A stretch of 64,000 nucleotides of DNA, taken from contig NZ_KI519553.1 in assembly GCF_000483125.1 (NCBI RefSeq), positions 995,912 to 1,059,911 of the forward strand, written 5' to 3'. A program made the position numbers and the translations under genes. Below, piece by piece: positions 19,838 to 28,800 of this stretch; position 1 is the first letter of the stretch; the number at the start of each line of letters is the position of its first letter. This DNA comes from Atopobium fossor DSM 15642 (GTDB lineage Bacteria > Actinomycetota > Coriobacteriia > Coriobacteriales > Atopobiaceae). The notes under the pieces were generated by a model. That model did no database searches, was not told where the DNA came from, and saw only the letters and a list, made by a program, of their open reading frames with translations.

Positions 19838-20329
19838 ATGTCAGAAAACACCCCCGCCAAGCGCCGTGCTCATATTGCGCTGATTGTTTTTATTGTCTGT
19901 TTACTACTCAGCGTAGGCATTAATGCAGCTCGTAAAATTGTGGTGTTTGACTATCTTCCCTGTAGATCTAAAGTCATTTCCAAAGAAGTTGATCCTGCAA
20001 CTTTTAATTACAAGGTAATTGTTGAGTACAACAATAAACAATTCCGTCTTGTGGATACCGAGCTTAATTTCAAGCCAGAAGTAGGAGACATTACCAACAC
20101 CTACTTGCAACATGGCCACATGTTTTCCAACCAAGAAAATGTTTTGCGCACTTCTCCCCTTACCACAGCACGCTTATTTGCCATTGGCATAACTGCAGTT
20201 TCTGGCCTCGTACTACTATTCTGCTTCCGCAAAGTTCAAAAGGAAAACACCCTTTTGGCCAATCTTGACGATAAACCCAACCGTAAGAAGTCAGCTAAAT
20301 CCACCAAACATATAAAGAATACTAAGTAG
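19838..20329 (+). CDS. Small two-helix membrane protein, DUF3592-like
   Basis: 163 residues: a short basic N-terminus, a membrane helix (about residues 12-30), an extracytoplasmic beta-rich stretch of about 90 residues (KVIVEYNNKQFRLVDTEL), a second helix (about 111-130) and a lysine-rich cytoplasmic tail. The arrangement and the conversion-like beta segment recall DUF3592 proteins, but the match is weak. ATG 19838 was chosen over an upstream in-frame ATG because protein-like composition starts here; the ribosome site is poor. It lies 10 bases before a HAD phosphatase gene. No function can be assigned. Confidence 0.7.
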   Translation: MSENTPAKRRAHIALIVFIVCLLLSVGINAARKIVVFDYLPCRSKVISKEVDPATFNYKVIVEYNNKQFRLVDTELNFKPEVGDITNTYLQHGHMFSNQENVLRTSPLTTARLFAIGITAVSGLVLLFCFRKVQKENTLLANLDDKPNRKKSAKSTKHIKNTK

Positions 20330-20339
20330 AAGGATTGCC

Positions 20340-21074
20340 ATGTCCTACAACATTGCCTTGTTTGACATGGATGGTACTCTGCTTGATACCACCCAGGACC
20401 TTGCTGCCTCACTCACCTATGCCGTACATCAGCTAGATCAAGAAGCTTCATTTACCCCAACCGATGCTGCTCTCTTTTTTGGAAGCGGCTCTACAATTGC
20501 TCTTACGCGTGCGCTCGCTGCTCTTAAGGGTGCCTCCATACATACGCTGCTTGCTCTAGGAGATACATTACACGCACAAGATATAGGTATTAATCCTCAG
20601 GAAGTACAAGAGCTCGATAAAGTCTTTAGTGCTCACTATCAACAGCATAGCAACGATCATACTCGTCCATATCCTGGCGTGATTTCTATGCTTACAAGCT
20701 TACAGACTGCAGAGGTACGTTGTGCCGTTATTTCCAACAAAATGGATAGCGAAGTTAAACGACTTACCCAACTACACTTCAAAGACCTCATACTATCTGC
20801 CGCCGGCGTGCGCACAGGCGTTGCTCGTAAGCCCGCACCCGATGTAACGCTCACAGCTTTGCATGAACTACAAATCCAAATGGGTACTCGTAAGGCACAC
20901 GCCGTTTATGTTGGGGATTCAGAAATTGACCTTCTTACTGCAAAAAATGCAGGTCTTGACTGTATTGCTGTGGATTGGGGTTTTAGAACTCGTAGCTATT
21001 TAAAACAATGCGGTGCAACGCGCATTGTGAGCAGTACATCAGAACTTGTCAGTGCAATTCTGGACAACAAGTAG
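20340..21074 (+). CDS. HAD-superfamily phosphatase (phosphoglycolate phosphatase-like)
   Basis: 244 residues with HAD motif I FDMDGTLLDT at the N-terminus, a helical cap (about residues 18-95), motif II VISNKMD, the motif III lysine in RKPAPDVTL and motif IV YVGDSEIDLLTAKNAG. This places it in the Gph/PGMB subgroup that hydrolyses small phosphorylated metabolites; the substrate cannot be predicted. AGAAGGA precedes the ATG. It is one of three HAD-IA phosphatases in the window and may be cotranscribed with the preceding membrane protein. Confidence 0.88.
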   Translation: MSYNIALFDMDGTLLDTTQDLAASLTYAVHQLDQEASFTPTDAALFFGSGSTIALTRALAALKGASIHTLLALGDTLHAQDIGINPQEVQELDKVFSAHYQQHSNDHTRPYPGVISMLTSLQTAEVRCAVISNKMDSEVKRLTQLHFKDLILSAAGVRTGVARKPAPDVTLTALHELQIQMGTRKAHAVYVGDSEIDLLTAKNAGLDCIAVDWGFRTRSYLKQCGATRIVSSTSELVSAILDNK

Positions 21075-21158
21075 GCAGCTAAGTTGTGCGATACTAAGTA
21101 AATTAGACCAAAACCAAGGCGCTTTGGCGCTTGAGCAACAAATATGAAAGGTCCCCTC

Positions 21159-23183
21159 ATGGCAGTCGATATAAGCAATCGTCCCATATTCCCTGCACGT
21201 GCTGTTATTACTGGCGGCATGCCCTACGGAAACAAAAACTTGCACTTTGGCCATGTTGGCGGCGTTTTTGTTCCTGCAGATTTCTTTGCTCGCTTTTTGC
21301 GAGACCGTCTAGGCAAGCAAAACGTATTGTTTGTGTCGGGCACAGACTGCTATGGTTCCCCCATCATGGAGGGATATCGTAAACGTAAAGAAAATGAGGG
21401 TTATACCGGTACCATCGTAGATTACGTTAACGAAAATCACTTGGCACAAAAATCTGCGTTAGATGCTTATGGTATCTCTTTGGATTTGTTTGCTGGCTCT
21501 GGCTTGGAACCTGCAACCAAGTTCCACAACGAGCTCACCGCAACCATCATGCAGCGTCTATACGAGCGAGGCTATTTACACAAACGCAGCACCCGTCAAT
21601 TCTATGATCCTCAGGCAGGCCAATTTCTTAATGGCCGTCAGGTTCGTGGTCGTTGTCCTGTTCGCGGCTGCAAATCCGAGAAAGCCTATGCAGACGAATG
21701 TGATTTAGGCCACCAGTTTGATCCCGAGGAGCTTATCGCCCCTGTATCCCAGCTAACTGGTGCTACACCCGAGCTGCGTCCAGTAGATAACTGGTATTTT
21801 GATCTGCCAGCTTTCCGCTGTGAACTCGAAAAACTTATGGATGAATGGGACGTAGACCCCCAAGTACGTGCCGTAGTAACCAAGACTGTACGCGAATCTT
21901 TGGTTGACCCCGTTATGTATATTCAAACCAAGTTTCGTGAACAGTTTGATACCGTAGCAAATCAGCTTCCCACCCACACCCTTACCGAGGCTACAAACAA
22001 CCAGTCTTCCTTCTTCATAACCTTTAACAACTGGTCTGACCGTGATGATGCACGTGAGAAGCTCGAAGCTGCTGGCATTCGTTTCCGTACCGGCAAGACA
22101 CTGCTTCCCTTCCGCATTACGGGCAACATTGAGTGGGGTGTTCCTGCACCTACCATAGAAGGTGTATCTGATCTCACCGTATGGTGCTGGCCCGAAAGCC
22201 TATGGGCTCCTATAAGCTTTACGCAAACCGCTCTTGCAACCGCAGCAGGAGGTCGCTATTCCACTAGTGATTGGCGCGATTGGTGGGCTTCTCAAGATGC
22301 CAAGGTTTATCAGTTTATTGGCCAAGACAACATCTATTTTTATTGCGTAGCACAACCCGCTATGTGGGAGGCTTTAGACTGGAACCTGACCCAGGACACG
22401 CCCATTGCTAACTACCATATCTTGTTTATGAATAAGAAAGCTTCCAGTTCTGGAGAAATTAAACCCCCTATGGCTGCCCAGCTTTTGGATAACTACACGC
22501 CTGAGCAGCTTCGTTGTCACTGGTTAAGCTTAGCTTTGGATCAGAAGGCTGTGAGCTTCTCACCCAAACCCTATGACACCAGCGTAAGCCATAAAGATAA
22601 AAAAACCGGCGAGGATGTCTTGGTTAAAGATGATCCTCGCGTTGCAGATCCTGCCCTTAAGGAGAGCGCATTTCTCACCAATATTTTTAATCGCTTGGCA
22701 CGCAGCTGCTTCTATGGTGCACAAAACGCATTGGATGGAAAGCTTCCCGCAGTTCCTGCACACAAAGACGTTATGGATGAATGTGCCAATGCTATATTAG
22801 CGTTTGAGAAATTTGCACATGCTTTTGACGCGCACTCTGCACTGGCCGTAGTAGAGGACTTTACCCGCGCTGCAAACAAACGTTGGGGTGACGCTTCTAA
22901 GGCTGGTCAAGGGGATACTGCTGCTTATGAACAAGCCTTAGCAGACGCCTTTGCCGCTTTGCGCACCACCACCCTACTCATGCACGCAGCAGCCCCCTTT
23001 GGCTGCGAGACCATTTGTGACTACATGAACTTTGACCAAGAGTTCTTCTTTAGCTGGGAGTATGCTTTTGCAACACCCGCTCAACTTGCCGAGAAGCTTG
23101 GTAAAGCTGCAGGTACTCATGAACTTAAGCAACTACCTCCCCGCTTTGACTTCTTTAACAAGCATGAAAGTCAGGGAAAGTAA
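21159..23183 (+). CDS. metG: Methionyl-tRNA synthetase, divergent class I enzyme
   Basis: 674 residues from ATG 21159 (AAAGG seven bases upstream; another in-frame ATG is at 21144). Class I aminoacyl-tRNA synthetase of the methionine type: ITGGMPYGNKNLHFGHVGG carries the HIGH element as HFGH, the zinc knuckle follows FLNGRQVRGRCPVRGCKS with further cysteines (DECDLGHQFDPEE), then VDNWYFDLPAF and GQDNIYFYCVAQPAMW. The expected KMSKS loop is replaced by NKKASSSGE. The anticodon-binding helices and the NKRWGD segment are also divergent, and there is no C-terminal tRNA-binding (EMAP-like) domain. It may be the housekeeping MetRS of this lineage or a specialised paralog; the window cannot decide. 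Confidence 0.82.
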   Translation: MAVDISNRPIFPARAVITGGMPYGNKNLHFGHVGGVFVPADFFARFLRDRLGKQNVLFVSGTDCYGSPIMEGYRKRKENEGYTGTIVDYVNENHLAQKSALDAYGISLDLFAGSGLEPATKFHNELTATIMQRLYERGYLHKRSTRQFYDPQAGQFLNGRQVRGRCPVRGCKSEKAYADECDLGHQFDPEELIAPVSQLTGATPELRPVDNWYFDLPAFRCELEKLMDEWDVDPQVRAVVTKTVRESLVDPVMYIQTKFREQFDTVANQLPTHTLTEATNNQSSFFITFNNWSDRDDAREKLEAAGIRFRTGKTLLPFRITGNIEWGVPAPTIEGVSDLTVWCWPESLWAPISFTQTALATAAGGRYSTSDWRDWWASQDAKVYQFIGQDNIYFYCVAQPAMWEALDWNLTQDTPIANYHILFMNKKASSSGEIKPPMAAQLLDNYTPEQLRCHWLSLALDQKAVSFSPKPYDTSVSHKDKKTGEDVLVKDDPRVADPALKESAFLTNIFNRLARSCFYGAQNALDGKLPAVPAHKDVMDECANAILAFEKFAHAFDAHSALAVVEDFTRAANKRWGDASKAGQGDTAAYEQALADAFAALRTTTLLMHAAAPFGCETICDYMNFDQEFFFSWEYAFATPAQLAEKLGKAAGTHELKQLPPRFDFFNKHESQGK

Positions 23184-23202
23184 CTGATAAAAACAACTCA
23201 TA

Positions 23203-23243
23203 TAAAGCGCCTCGATATACTATACCGAGACGCTCTTTCTTAC
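23203..23243 (+). terminator. Probable terminator after metG
   Basis: Imperfect hairpin (AAAGCGCCTCGATAT ... ATACCGAGACGCTCTTT) with a two-base bulge and a pyrimidine-rich tail, between the metG stop and the convergent regulator gene. Confidence 0.5.
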
Positions 23244-23313
23244 TATATACATGTACGAAGCAGCCATTTACAATCTGCAAAAACATCTGTGGATGTTAGT
23301 GTTGCTGCGGGCG

Positions 23314-24159
23314 TTAGTCCTTCTTCACTACAGGAACCCATAACTCCATTTTGTAGTCGTTGCTCTGCATGTCACCCTCAAAATAGTACTCAAAATCAGG
23401 GGCTCCTGAATGAACATATCCTTGTTCTGGAAAGAATACTTCCATAACATACTTCCAGCCCTCATGAATACATTCAGGAACTTTGCCCGTCAACTCAACA
23501 ACTGCATATTCTGCCGCTTGAACTTCTAAAATATCTAGCCCCATTGCTTGTGCAGCTATACTATCTTTGACCAGATACCCCGCCATATAATTAAGAGTAT
23601 TTGGATCACTTATATCATGGCAAACGCCAACAGACTTACCATCTCCAAGCTTTGTTAATTCATCATGACTGTACTTCTTATAGAGCTTATTCCATACCTG
23701 AGGACATAATGTTGAATCGATATTGTGCTCATTAAGACCCGCAACTATAAAAGCTTCTTTCTTTTGCATGGTAATATTCATATCTCGACCTCCTTGGACA
23801 CTTAGCACCAGTTGAATACGGGGAATTACTTTGAAGGACTTTCCAGCCCTCACCTCAGAAGGGGTAGCACCATGAAAACTTTTAAATGCGGCACCAAATG
23901 AATTGGGGGATTCATAACCAAATAAGGAAGCTATATCTATCACTTTTTTGTCTGTTTCCCTTAACAAAACCGCTGCTTCACTCAAACGTCTCTCCCTTAA
24001 ATATTCTGAAAGAGATAGGTTTGTAAGAATAGAGAACAACCTGCTAAACATGGGATATGAATATCCTGATATATACAGCACATTCTTCTCGTCTATCTGG
24101 TTATCCAAAACCGATTCAAGATAGTTTATGGTGTCATTGAAGGCCTTCATAAAACTCAT
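23314..24159 (-). CDS. AraC-family regulator with GyrI-like effector-binding domain
   Basis: 281 residues. The N-terminal about 100 residues are two helix-turn-helix motifs of the AraC type (LSEYLRERRLSEAAVLLRET, then VIDIASLFGYESPNSFGAAF with the FHGATPSEVR signature). The C-terminal about 150 residues match the AraC-type effector-binding/GyrI-like fold that senses small, often toxic, molecules (MQKKEAFIVAGL at its start, VVELTGKVPE and WKYVMEVFFPEQGY near the end). I used the ATG at 24159, preceded by AAGGGGGTGG, rather than the frame's upstream extension. It is transcribed divergently from the MarR-ABC exporter operon and may respond to the same stress. Confidence 0.85.
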   Translation of the reverse strand: MSFMKAFNDTINYLESVLDNQIDEKNVLYISGYSYPMFSRLFSILTNLSLSEYLRERRLSEAAVLLRETDKKVIDIASLFGYESPNSFGAAFKSFHGATPSEVRAGKSFKVIPRIQLVLSVQGGRDMNITMQKKEAFIVAGLNEHNIDSTLCPQVWNKLYKKYSHDELTKLGDGKSVGVCHDISDPNTLNYMAGYLVKDSIAAQAMGLDILEVQAAEYAVVELTGKVPECIHEGWKYVMEVFFPEQGYVHSGAPDFEYYFEGDMQSNDYKMELWVPVVKKD

Positions 24160-24238
24160 GTTCACCACCCCCTTATACGTACTATACGCAAATCCATACG
24201 CGCTTATCCCCATAGTTCACGTACAAAAAATATGGAGA

Positions 24239-24278
24239 TTGCTAGGTTCCTTGTGAATATTTAGAAGGTCCCTAGCAA
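24239..24278. promoter_or_regulatory. Dyad operator upstream of the MarR-ABC operon
   Basis: Inverted repeat TTGCTAGG-TT-CCTT ... AAGG-TC-CCTAGCAA with 12 of 14 positions paired and a 12-base centre, in the 169-base divergent gap between the AraC and MarR genes. Its place and symmetry fit a dimeric MarR operator. There is no T-run after it, so a terminator is less likely. Confidence 0.6.
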
Positions 24279-24328
24279 ATTACCCTATTCAAGGCATATG
24301 CTTAGGTATCAAGAAAAGGAAGGTACCT

Positions 24329-24784
24329 ATGCAAATGGATAAACCCGTTTGGGTTCCCCCTTCAGATTGGGGAACAACGCGCAAGGTTCTTGCGTGCATT
24401 AACTCACTTGGCTACTACATGTATTTTGCCCGCGGAGGTCGTGCTGGACAAGATCATGTACTTACTAAGTTGTATCGCCATGACATGCATATGGCACAGC
24501 GAGAATTACAAGAATCCATGAGCATTACCTCTGCTTCACTGTCAGAAGTACTCAGTAAGGTAGAGAGTGAAGGTTATATCACTCGCTCTAAATCTGAGGC
24601 AGATAAGCGCCAATTTGAGGTGTATCTCACCCCACAAGGACGGCAACGTGCAGCCCAACTCATGGAGGACAGAAGGCAATTTGAACAAGAGGCTTTATCG
24701 TTCTTATCAACAGAAGAACAAGAAAAGCTGCTCGACACCCTTATGACGATTATTACTAACTGGAATGGAAAGGAGGAAAACTAA
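24329..24784 (+). CDS. MarR-family transcriptional regulator
   Basis: 151 residues with a winged-helix core: recognition-helix region ITSASLSEVLSKVESEGYITR followed by the wing SKSEADKRQFEVYLTPQGR (the D-R wing signature of MarR), flanked by dimerisation helices. AAAAGGAAGG precedes the ATG, and the stop overlaps the start of the first ABC subunit (TAATG). It most likely represses its own operon and responds to an exporter substrate, as in other MarR-ABC pairs; the operator candidate is at 24239-24278. Confidence 0.88.
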   Translation: MQMDKPVWVPPSDWGTTRKVLACINSLGYYMYFARGGRAGQDHVLTKLYRHDMHMAQRELQESMSITSASLSEVLSKVESEGYITRSKSEADKRQFEVYLTPQGRQRAAQLMEDRRQFEQEALSFLSTEEQEKLLDTLMTIITNWNGKEEN

Positions 24785-26622
24785 TGGCAGAGAGTACCCT
24801 TGGTAGTGCAGCCAAAAACCTCACGCTTCGCGACATTGTATCCATTATGAGCAAAAGCCTCCGCGAGTTTAAGAACATTTCTGTTGCAACACCGCTGTTG
24901 GTTTTATGCGAAGTTGTGGTTGAAATTTCTATCCCCTTTGTAACCGCTCAACTTATTAACACCATTTCTACTGGCGCAGATATGAGCATTATTGCACGTT
25001 ATGCAGCCATCCTTATTGGCATGGCACTATTTTGTTTAGCGCTTGGTGCAGCAGCTGGCTACACCGGATCGGTAGCGTCGGCAGGCATTGCACGCAATTT
25101 GCGCCACGATGTCTTTGCTCAAATCCAAAAGTTTTCGTTTTCCAATATCGATCGCTTTTCCACTAACTCACTGGTAACTCGCCTTACTACAGACATCACT
25201 AATGTGCAGATGTCTTTTTTAATGCTCATTCGTTTAGCCGTACGCAGCCCGCTTATGTCCATTTTTGCCATTGTCATGGCATTTCTTACCGGCGGTCCCA
25301 TGGCAGCGCTCTATATTGTTGTTGCCTTTGTCTTGGGCTTTGTAATCTTTCGTATTGCTTTATACGTCATGCCTATCTTCCGCCAGATTTTTAAGAAATA
25401 CGATACGCTCAATGAGTCTGTAGAAGAAAACGTTTCCGGTATTCGTGTAGTTAAATCTTACGTGCGCGAGGATTTTGAGAAAAAGAAGTTTAATACTGCA
25501 TCAGGCAATCTCTTTCATGACTTTATGCATGTAGAGCGCATTTTAGCTTGGACTTCCCCTCTCTTTAACTTCTCGATTGACGTTATTTACCTATTTGTTG
25601 TGTATTTTGGCTCTCAGATTGCCGTAAGTTCACAAGGCCAGAGCTTAGGCGTAGGTCAAATGAGTGCTCTTATCACCTACGGCTTTTCTATGCTTATGGC
25701 ACTTATGATGCTTTCTATGGTATTCGTCATGATTACCATGTCTGAAGAAAGTGCTCGCCGTATTTGTGAGGTCCTTATTGAGAAGAGCGACCTTACTAAC
25801 CCAGACAATCCCTTATATGAAATTCCCGATGGCTCTATTGACTTTAATCACGTAAGTTTTGAATACTCCAAAACTGCCGAACGCATGGCTTTAAAAGATA
25901 TTGACCTCCACATTAAGTCTGGTGAAGTCATTGGTATTTTAGGAGGCACGGGATCTTCTAAGTCCACACTCATCCAGCTTATTAGTCGTTTATATGATGT
26001 AACTCAGGGATCTGTTTTTGTTGGTGGCCATGATGTGCGTGAGTATGATTTGGATACCCTGCGCAACCAAGTGGCAGTCGTACTGCAGCGCAATGTATTG
26101 TTCTCGGGCACCATTGCAGAAAACCTTCGCTGGGGCAATCCTAACGCCACGGATGAACAGCTGCTTGAAGCATGTAAGCTTGCTCAGGCCGATGAGTTTA
26201 TTCAGCAATTCCCCGATACATACAACACCTATATTGAGCAAGGTGGTTCCAATGTTTCTGGTGGTCAAAAACAGCGTTTATGCATTGCACGTGCCCTACT
26301 TAAGAATCCTAAGATTTTAATTTTGGATGACTCCACTAGCGCAGTAGACACTAAGACCGATAAGCTCATTCGAGCGGGTTTCCGCAGTTTTATTCCCCAA
26401 ACTACTAAGATAATTATTGCCCAACGTACCAGCTCTATTGAAGATGCTGACCGCATTATTGTTATGCGCGATGGCCAGATTAATGCTATTGGCACTCATG
26501 AAGAGCTTCTTAAAACCAACGATATTTACCGTGAAACCTATACCTCGCAAAATAAGGCATCACATGACCAAAAAATGGACACGATGCAAACCCAAAACAA
26601 TGATTCAAGAAAGGAGGACTAG
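24784..26622 (+). CDS. ABC exporter half-transporter A (degenerate nucleotide site)
   Basis: 612 residues: six membrane helices (about 30-330) and a C-terminal ATPase. Walker A is GGTGSSKST, the signature is VSGGQKQRL, and Walker B reads ILILDDSTSAVD, with Asp in place of the catalytic Glu; the switch-loop histidine is replaced by Gln (IIAQRTSS). These changes define the non-hydrolysing site of heterodimeric multidrug exporters (BmrCD/LmrCD/TM287-288 type). It starts inside the MarR stop codon behind AAAGGAGG and is followed five bases later by its partner. Substrate unknown; drugs, peptides or lipids are all possible. Confidence 0.93.
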   Translation: MAESTLGSAAKNLTLRDIVSIMSKSLREFKNISVATPLLVLCEVVVEISIPFVTAQLINTISTGADMSIIARYAAILIGMALFCLALGAAAGYTGSVASAGIARNLRHDVFAQIQKFSFSNIDRFSTNSLVTRLTTDITNVQMSFLMLIRLAVRSPLMSIFAIVMAFLTGGPMAALYIVVAFVLGFVIFRIALYVMPIFRQIFKKYDTLNESVEENVSGIRVVKSYVREDFEKKKFNTASGNLFHDFMHVERILAWTSPLFNFSIDVIYLFVVYFGSQIAVSSQGQSLGVGQMSALITYGFSMLMALMMLSMVFVMITMSEESARRICEVLIEKSDLTNPDNPLYEIPDGSIDFNHVSFEYSKTAERMALKDIDLHIKSGEVIGILGGTGSSKSTLIQLISRLYDVTQGSVFVGGHDVREYDLDTLRNQVAVVLQRNVLFSGTIAENLRWGNPNATDEQLLEACKLAQADEFIQQFPDTYNTYIEQGGSNVSGGQKQRLCIARALLKNPKILILDDSTSAVDTKTDKLIRAGFRSFIPQTTKIIIAQRTSSIEDADRIIVMRDGQINAIGTHEELLKTNDIYRETYTSQNKASHDQKMDTMQTQNNDSRKED

Positions 26623-26626
26623 ACAC

Positions 26627-28549
26627 ATGGCTCATACACAAACCACCGAGGGTTCTGCCAAACGTAAAGCCCCCCAAAAGGGCAACTTTGGGCGTATCAT
26701 CAAAATGTTGTTTGAGTTTTACCCCACACAGTCTTGTATCGTCCTTCTTTGTATAATTATTTCCGCAGTAGCAAGTGCTATGCCATCTGTATTTATGCAG
26801 CAAGCAATTGCAGTTGTAACTAAGCATTTTACCAGCGGAAACTGGGAAGCCGCGCAACCAGAAATTGCAAAGATTGCGCTTACGCTCTTGAGCGTCTATG
26901 TTGTAGCTTTAATAGCCGTAAGCGTCCAGGCACAAACACTGGCCAAGCTTACACAGGGCATGCTTATGAGCATTCGTAACAAGATGTTTAACCATATGGA
27001 AGACTTGCCCATTCGCTTCTTTGACACCAACAAGCACGGCGATATTATGTCGTACTACACCAATGATGTAGATGCCTTACGCCAACTTATTAGTCAGTCT
27101 TTGCCCAGCATTATTACAACGGTTATTGGTATGAGTACCGTGCTCTTTATTATGCTGTGGTATTCCATACCTCTAACGCTCATTGTTCTTGCTGTTATTG
27201 CACTCATGGCATTAGTGGTTAAAACATTAGGTACTCGCTCCGCACAATTCTTCTTGGCACAGCAAAAGTCCGTTGCAAACGTAGAGGGTTTTGCTCAAGA
27301 AGCTATGTCTGGTCAGAAAGTCATTAAGGTCTTTACGCACGAACAAGCAACGCAAGCAGATTTTGATAAAGCAAACGAGGAACTCTTCCAAGCTTCTAAG
27401 TCTGCCAACATCTTTGCCAATATGCTCATGCCCATCCTATTTAATTTAGGCAATCTTGCCTATGCGTTGGTAGCTTTAGCAGGCGGATTCTTTATTATCA
27501 ATAACCTACCATCCCCCTCCATTTCTGGAGCAGCGCTTACCATAGATATTGCCGTATCCTTCCTTACGCTCACCAAAAATTTCACTTCTTCTGTAGGACA
27601 AGTTTCTGGTCAGATTAACTCTATTGTTATGGGTTTGGCAGGTGCTGGCCGTATCTTTGATCTTCTTGATCAAAAGGTCGAGAAGGACGAAGGATACGTA
27701 ACTCTGGTAAACGTAACCAAGAACGATAATGGTGAACTCGTCGAGTGCTCCGAACGTACCGATATGTGGGCATGGAAGCATCCTCACCATGATGGCACCC
27801 TTACCTATACCCCTCTTGCTGGCGATATTGTCTTAGATCATGTGGACTTTGGCTATAGCCCCAATCACACGGTGTTGCATGACGTTTCTTTGTATGCAAA
27901 ACCTGGTCAAAAGGTTGCCTTTGTTGGCGCTACCGGAGCGGGTAAAACTACCATCACCAATCTAATTAACCGCTTTTATGATATTGCTGATGGTCGCATT
28001 CACTATGATGGCATCAACATTAACAAGATTAAAAAGGCGGATTTACGCAGGTCTTTGGGCATGGTTTTGCAGGACACAAACCTGTTTACCGGAACCGTTA
28101 TGGAAAATATTCGTTACGGTCGTCTTGATGCAAGTGATGATGAGTGTATTGGTGCAGCTAAACTTGCCGGCGCAGATTCCTTCATTCGTCGCCTGCCTGA
28201 TGGCTATAACACCATGCTCACTAATAATGCTGCTCAACTTTCCCAAGGTCAGCGTCAACTTTTGACCATTGCTCGTGCTGCTGTTGCAGATCCTCCTGCT
28301 ATGATTTTGGATGAAGCAACAAGCTCCATTGATACACGTACCGAGTTTATTGTGCAGCGTGGCATGGATGCACTTATGGCTGGTCGCACCACGTTTGTTA
28401 TTGCTCACCGCTTGTCTACCGTACGTAACTCAGATGTCATTATTGTCTTAGATCATGGACACATTATTGAGCGTGGTACTCACGATGATCTTATCGCAGC
28501 TCACGGTACGTATTATCAACTATATACCGGTGCATTTGAGCTCGAATAA
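26627..28549 (+). CDS. ABC exporter half-transporter B (active nucleotide site)
   Basis: 640 residues: membrane domain (about 35-350) and an ATPase with consensus Walker A GATGAGKTT, signature LSQGQRQLL (slightly degenerate), Walker B MILDEATSSIDTRTE with the catalytic Glu, and the switch histidine in VIAHRLSTVRN. Between membrane and ATPase domains is an insertion of about 60 residues (around 355-415, rich in charged residues and Trp), as seen in the BmrD/LmrD-type partner. ATG 26627 follows AAGGAGG; the frame is open upstream only because it overlaps the partner gene. Works with the upstream subunit as a heterodimer. Confidence 0.93.
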   Translation: MAHTQTTEGSAKRKAPQKGNFGRIIKMLFEFYPTQSCIVLLCIIISAVASAMPSVFMQQAIAVVTKHFTSGNWEAAQPEIAKIALTLLSVYVVALIAVSVQAQTLAKLTQGMLMSIRNKMFNHMEDLPIRFFDTNKHGDIMSYYTNDVDALRQLISQSLPSIITTVIGMSTVLFIMLWYSIPLTLIVLAVIALMALVVKTLGTRSAQFFLAQQKSVANVEGFAQEAMSGQKVIKVFTHEQATQADFDKANEELFQASKSANIFANMLMPILFNLGNLAYALVALAGGFFIINNLPSPSISGAALTIDIAVSFLTLTKNFTSSVGQVSGQINSIVMGLAGAGRIFDLLDQKVEKDEGYVTLVNVTKNDNGELVECSERTDMWAWKHPHHDGTLTYTPLAGDIVLDHVDFGYSPNHTVLHDVSLYAKPGQKVAFVGATGAGKTTITNLINRFYDIADGRIHYDGININKIKKADLRRSLGMVLQDTNLFTGTVMENIRYGRLDASDDECIGAAKLAGADSFIRRLPDGYNTMLTNNAAQLSQGQRQLLTIARAAVADPPAMILDEATSSIDTRTEFIVQRGMDALMAGRTTFVIAHRLSTVRNSDVIIVLDHGHIIERGTHDDLIAAHGTYYQLYTGAFELE

Positions 28550-28611
28550 GCTCTACGGTTACACGGCTGTACAACTAAAAGGCCGTCTATAAGTCTAAAG
28601 ATGGCTATTGT

Positions 28612-28663
28612 CACCTACTTACACCTGTTTTTCACACCGACAGAGGTAAGTAGGTGCATTTTT
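28612..28663. terminator. Terminator after the ABC operon
   Basis: Eleven-base perfect stem CACCTACTTAC ... GTAAGTAGGTG (28612-28622 and 28646-28656) followed by CATTTTT. It separates the exporter operon from the RlpA-like gene. Confidence 0.7.
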
Positions 28664-28729
28664 ATGGAGAAATACATAGATTGGAAACATATCGGCTAAA
28701 ATACAAATCCTGTACCGCTTCTGCGTGCA

Positions 28730-28752
28730 GCTTTGGGTATAACACCCAAAGC
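28730..28752 (+). promoter_or_regulatory. Perfect hairpin in the leader of the RlpA-like gene
   Basis: GCTTTGGGT-ATAAC-ACCCAAAGC, a nine-base perfect stem with a five-base loop about 50 bases before the ATG at 28801, with no T-run. It could be an mRNA leader structure or operator. I compared it with the c-di-AMP (ydaO) riboswitch that often precedes cell-wall hydrolase genes and did not find the conserved core. Confidence 0.4.
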
Positions 28753-28800
28753 GCACAAACCAGCGCGACATGGCATCTATCCCCGTTGTTTTGGAGGAGC

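Noticed and set aside
21075-21158. T-box leader for metG
   Set aside because: The gap is only 84 bases and lacks the T-box sequence and an antiterminator, so it is too short for the element.
26417-26626. Longer N-terminus for the second ABC subunit
   Set aside because: The open frame overlaps the coding sequence of the first subunit; a strong AAGGAGG directly precedes the ATG at 26627.
28550-28800. c-di-AMP (ydaO) riboswitch ahead of the cell-wall gene
   Set aside because: The conserved core sequences of that riboswitch are not recognisable; only a terminator and one simple hairpin are seen.
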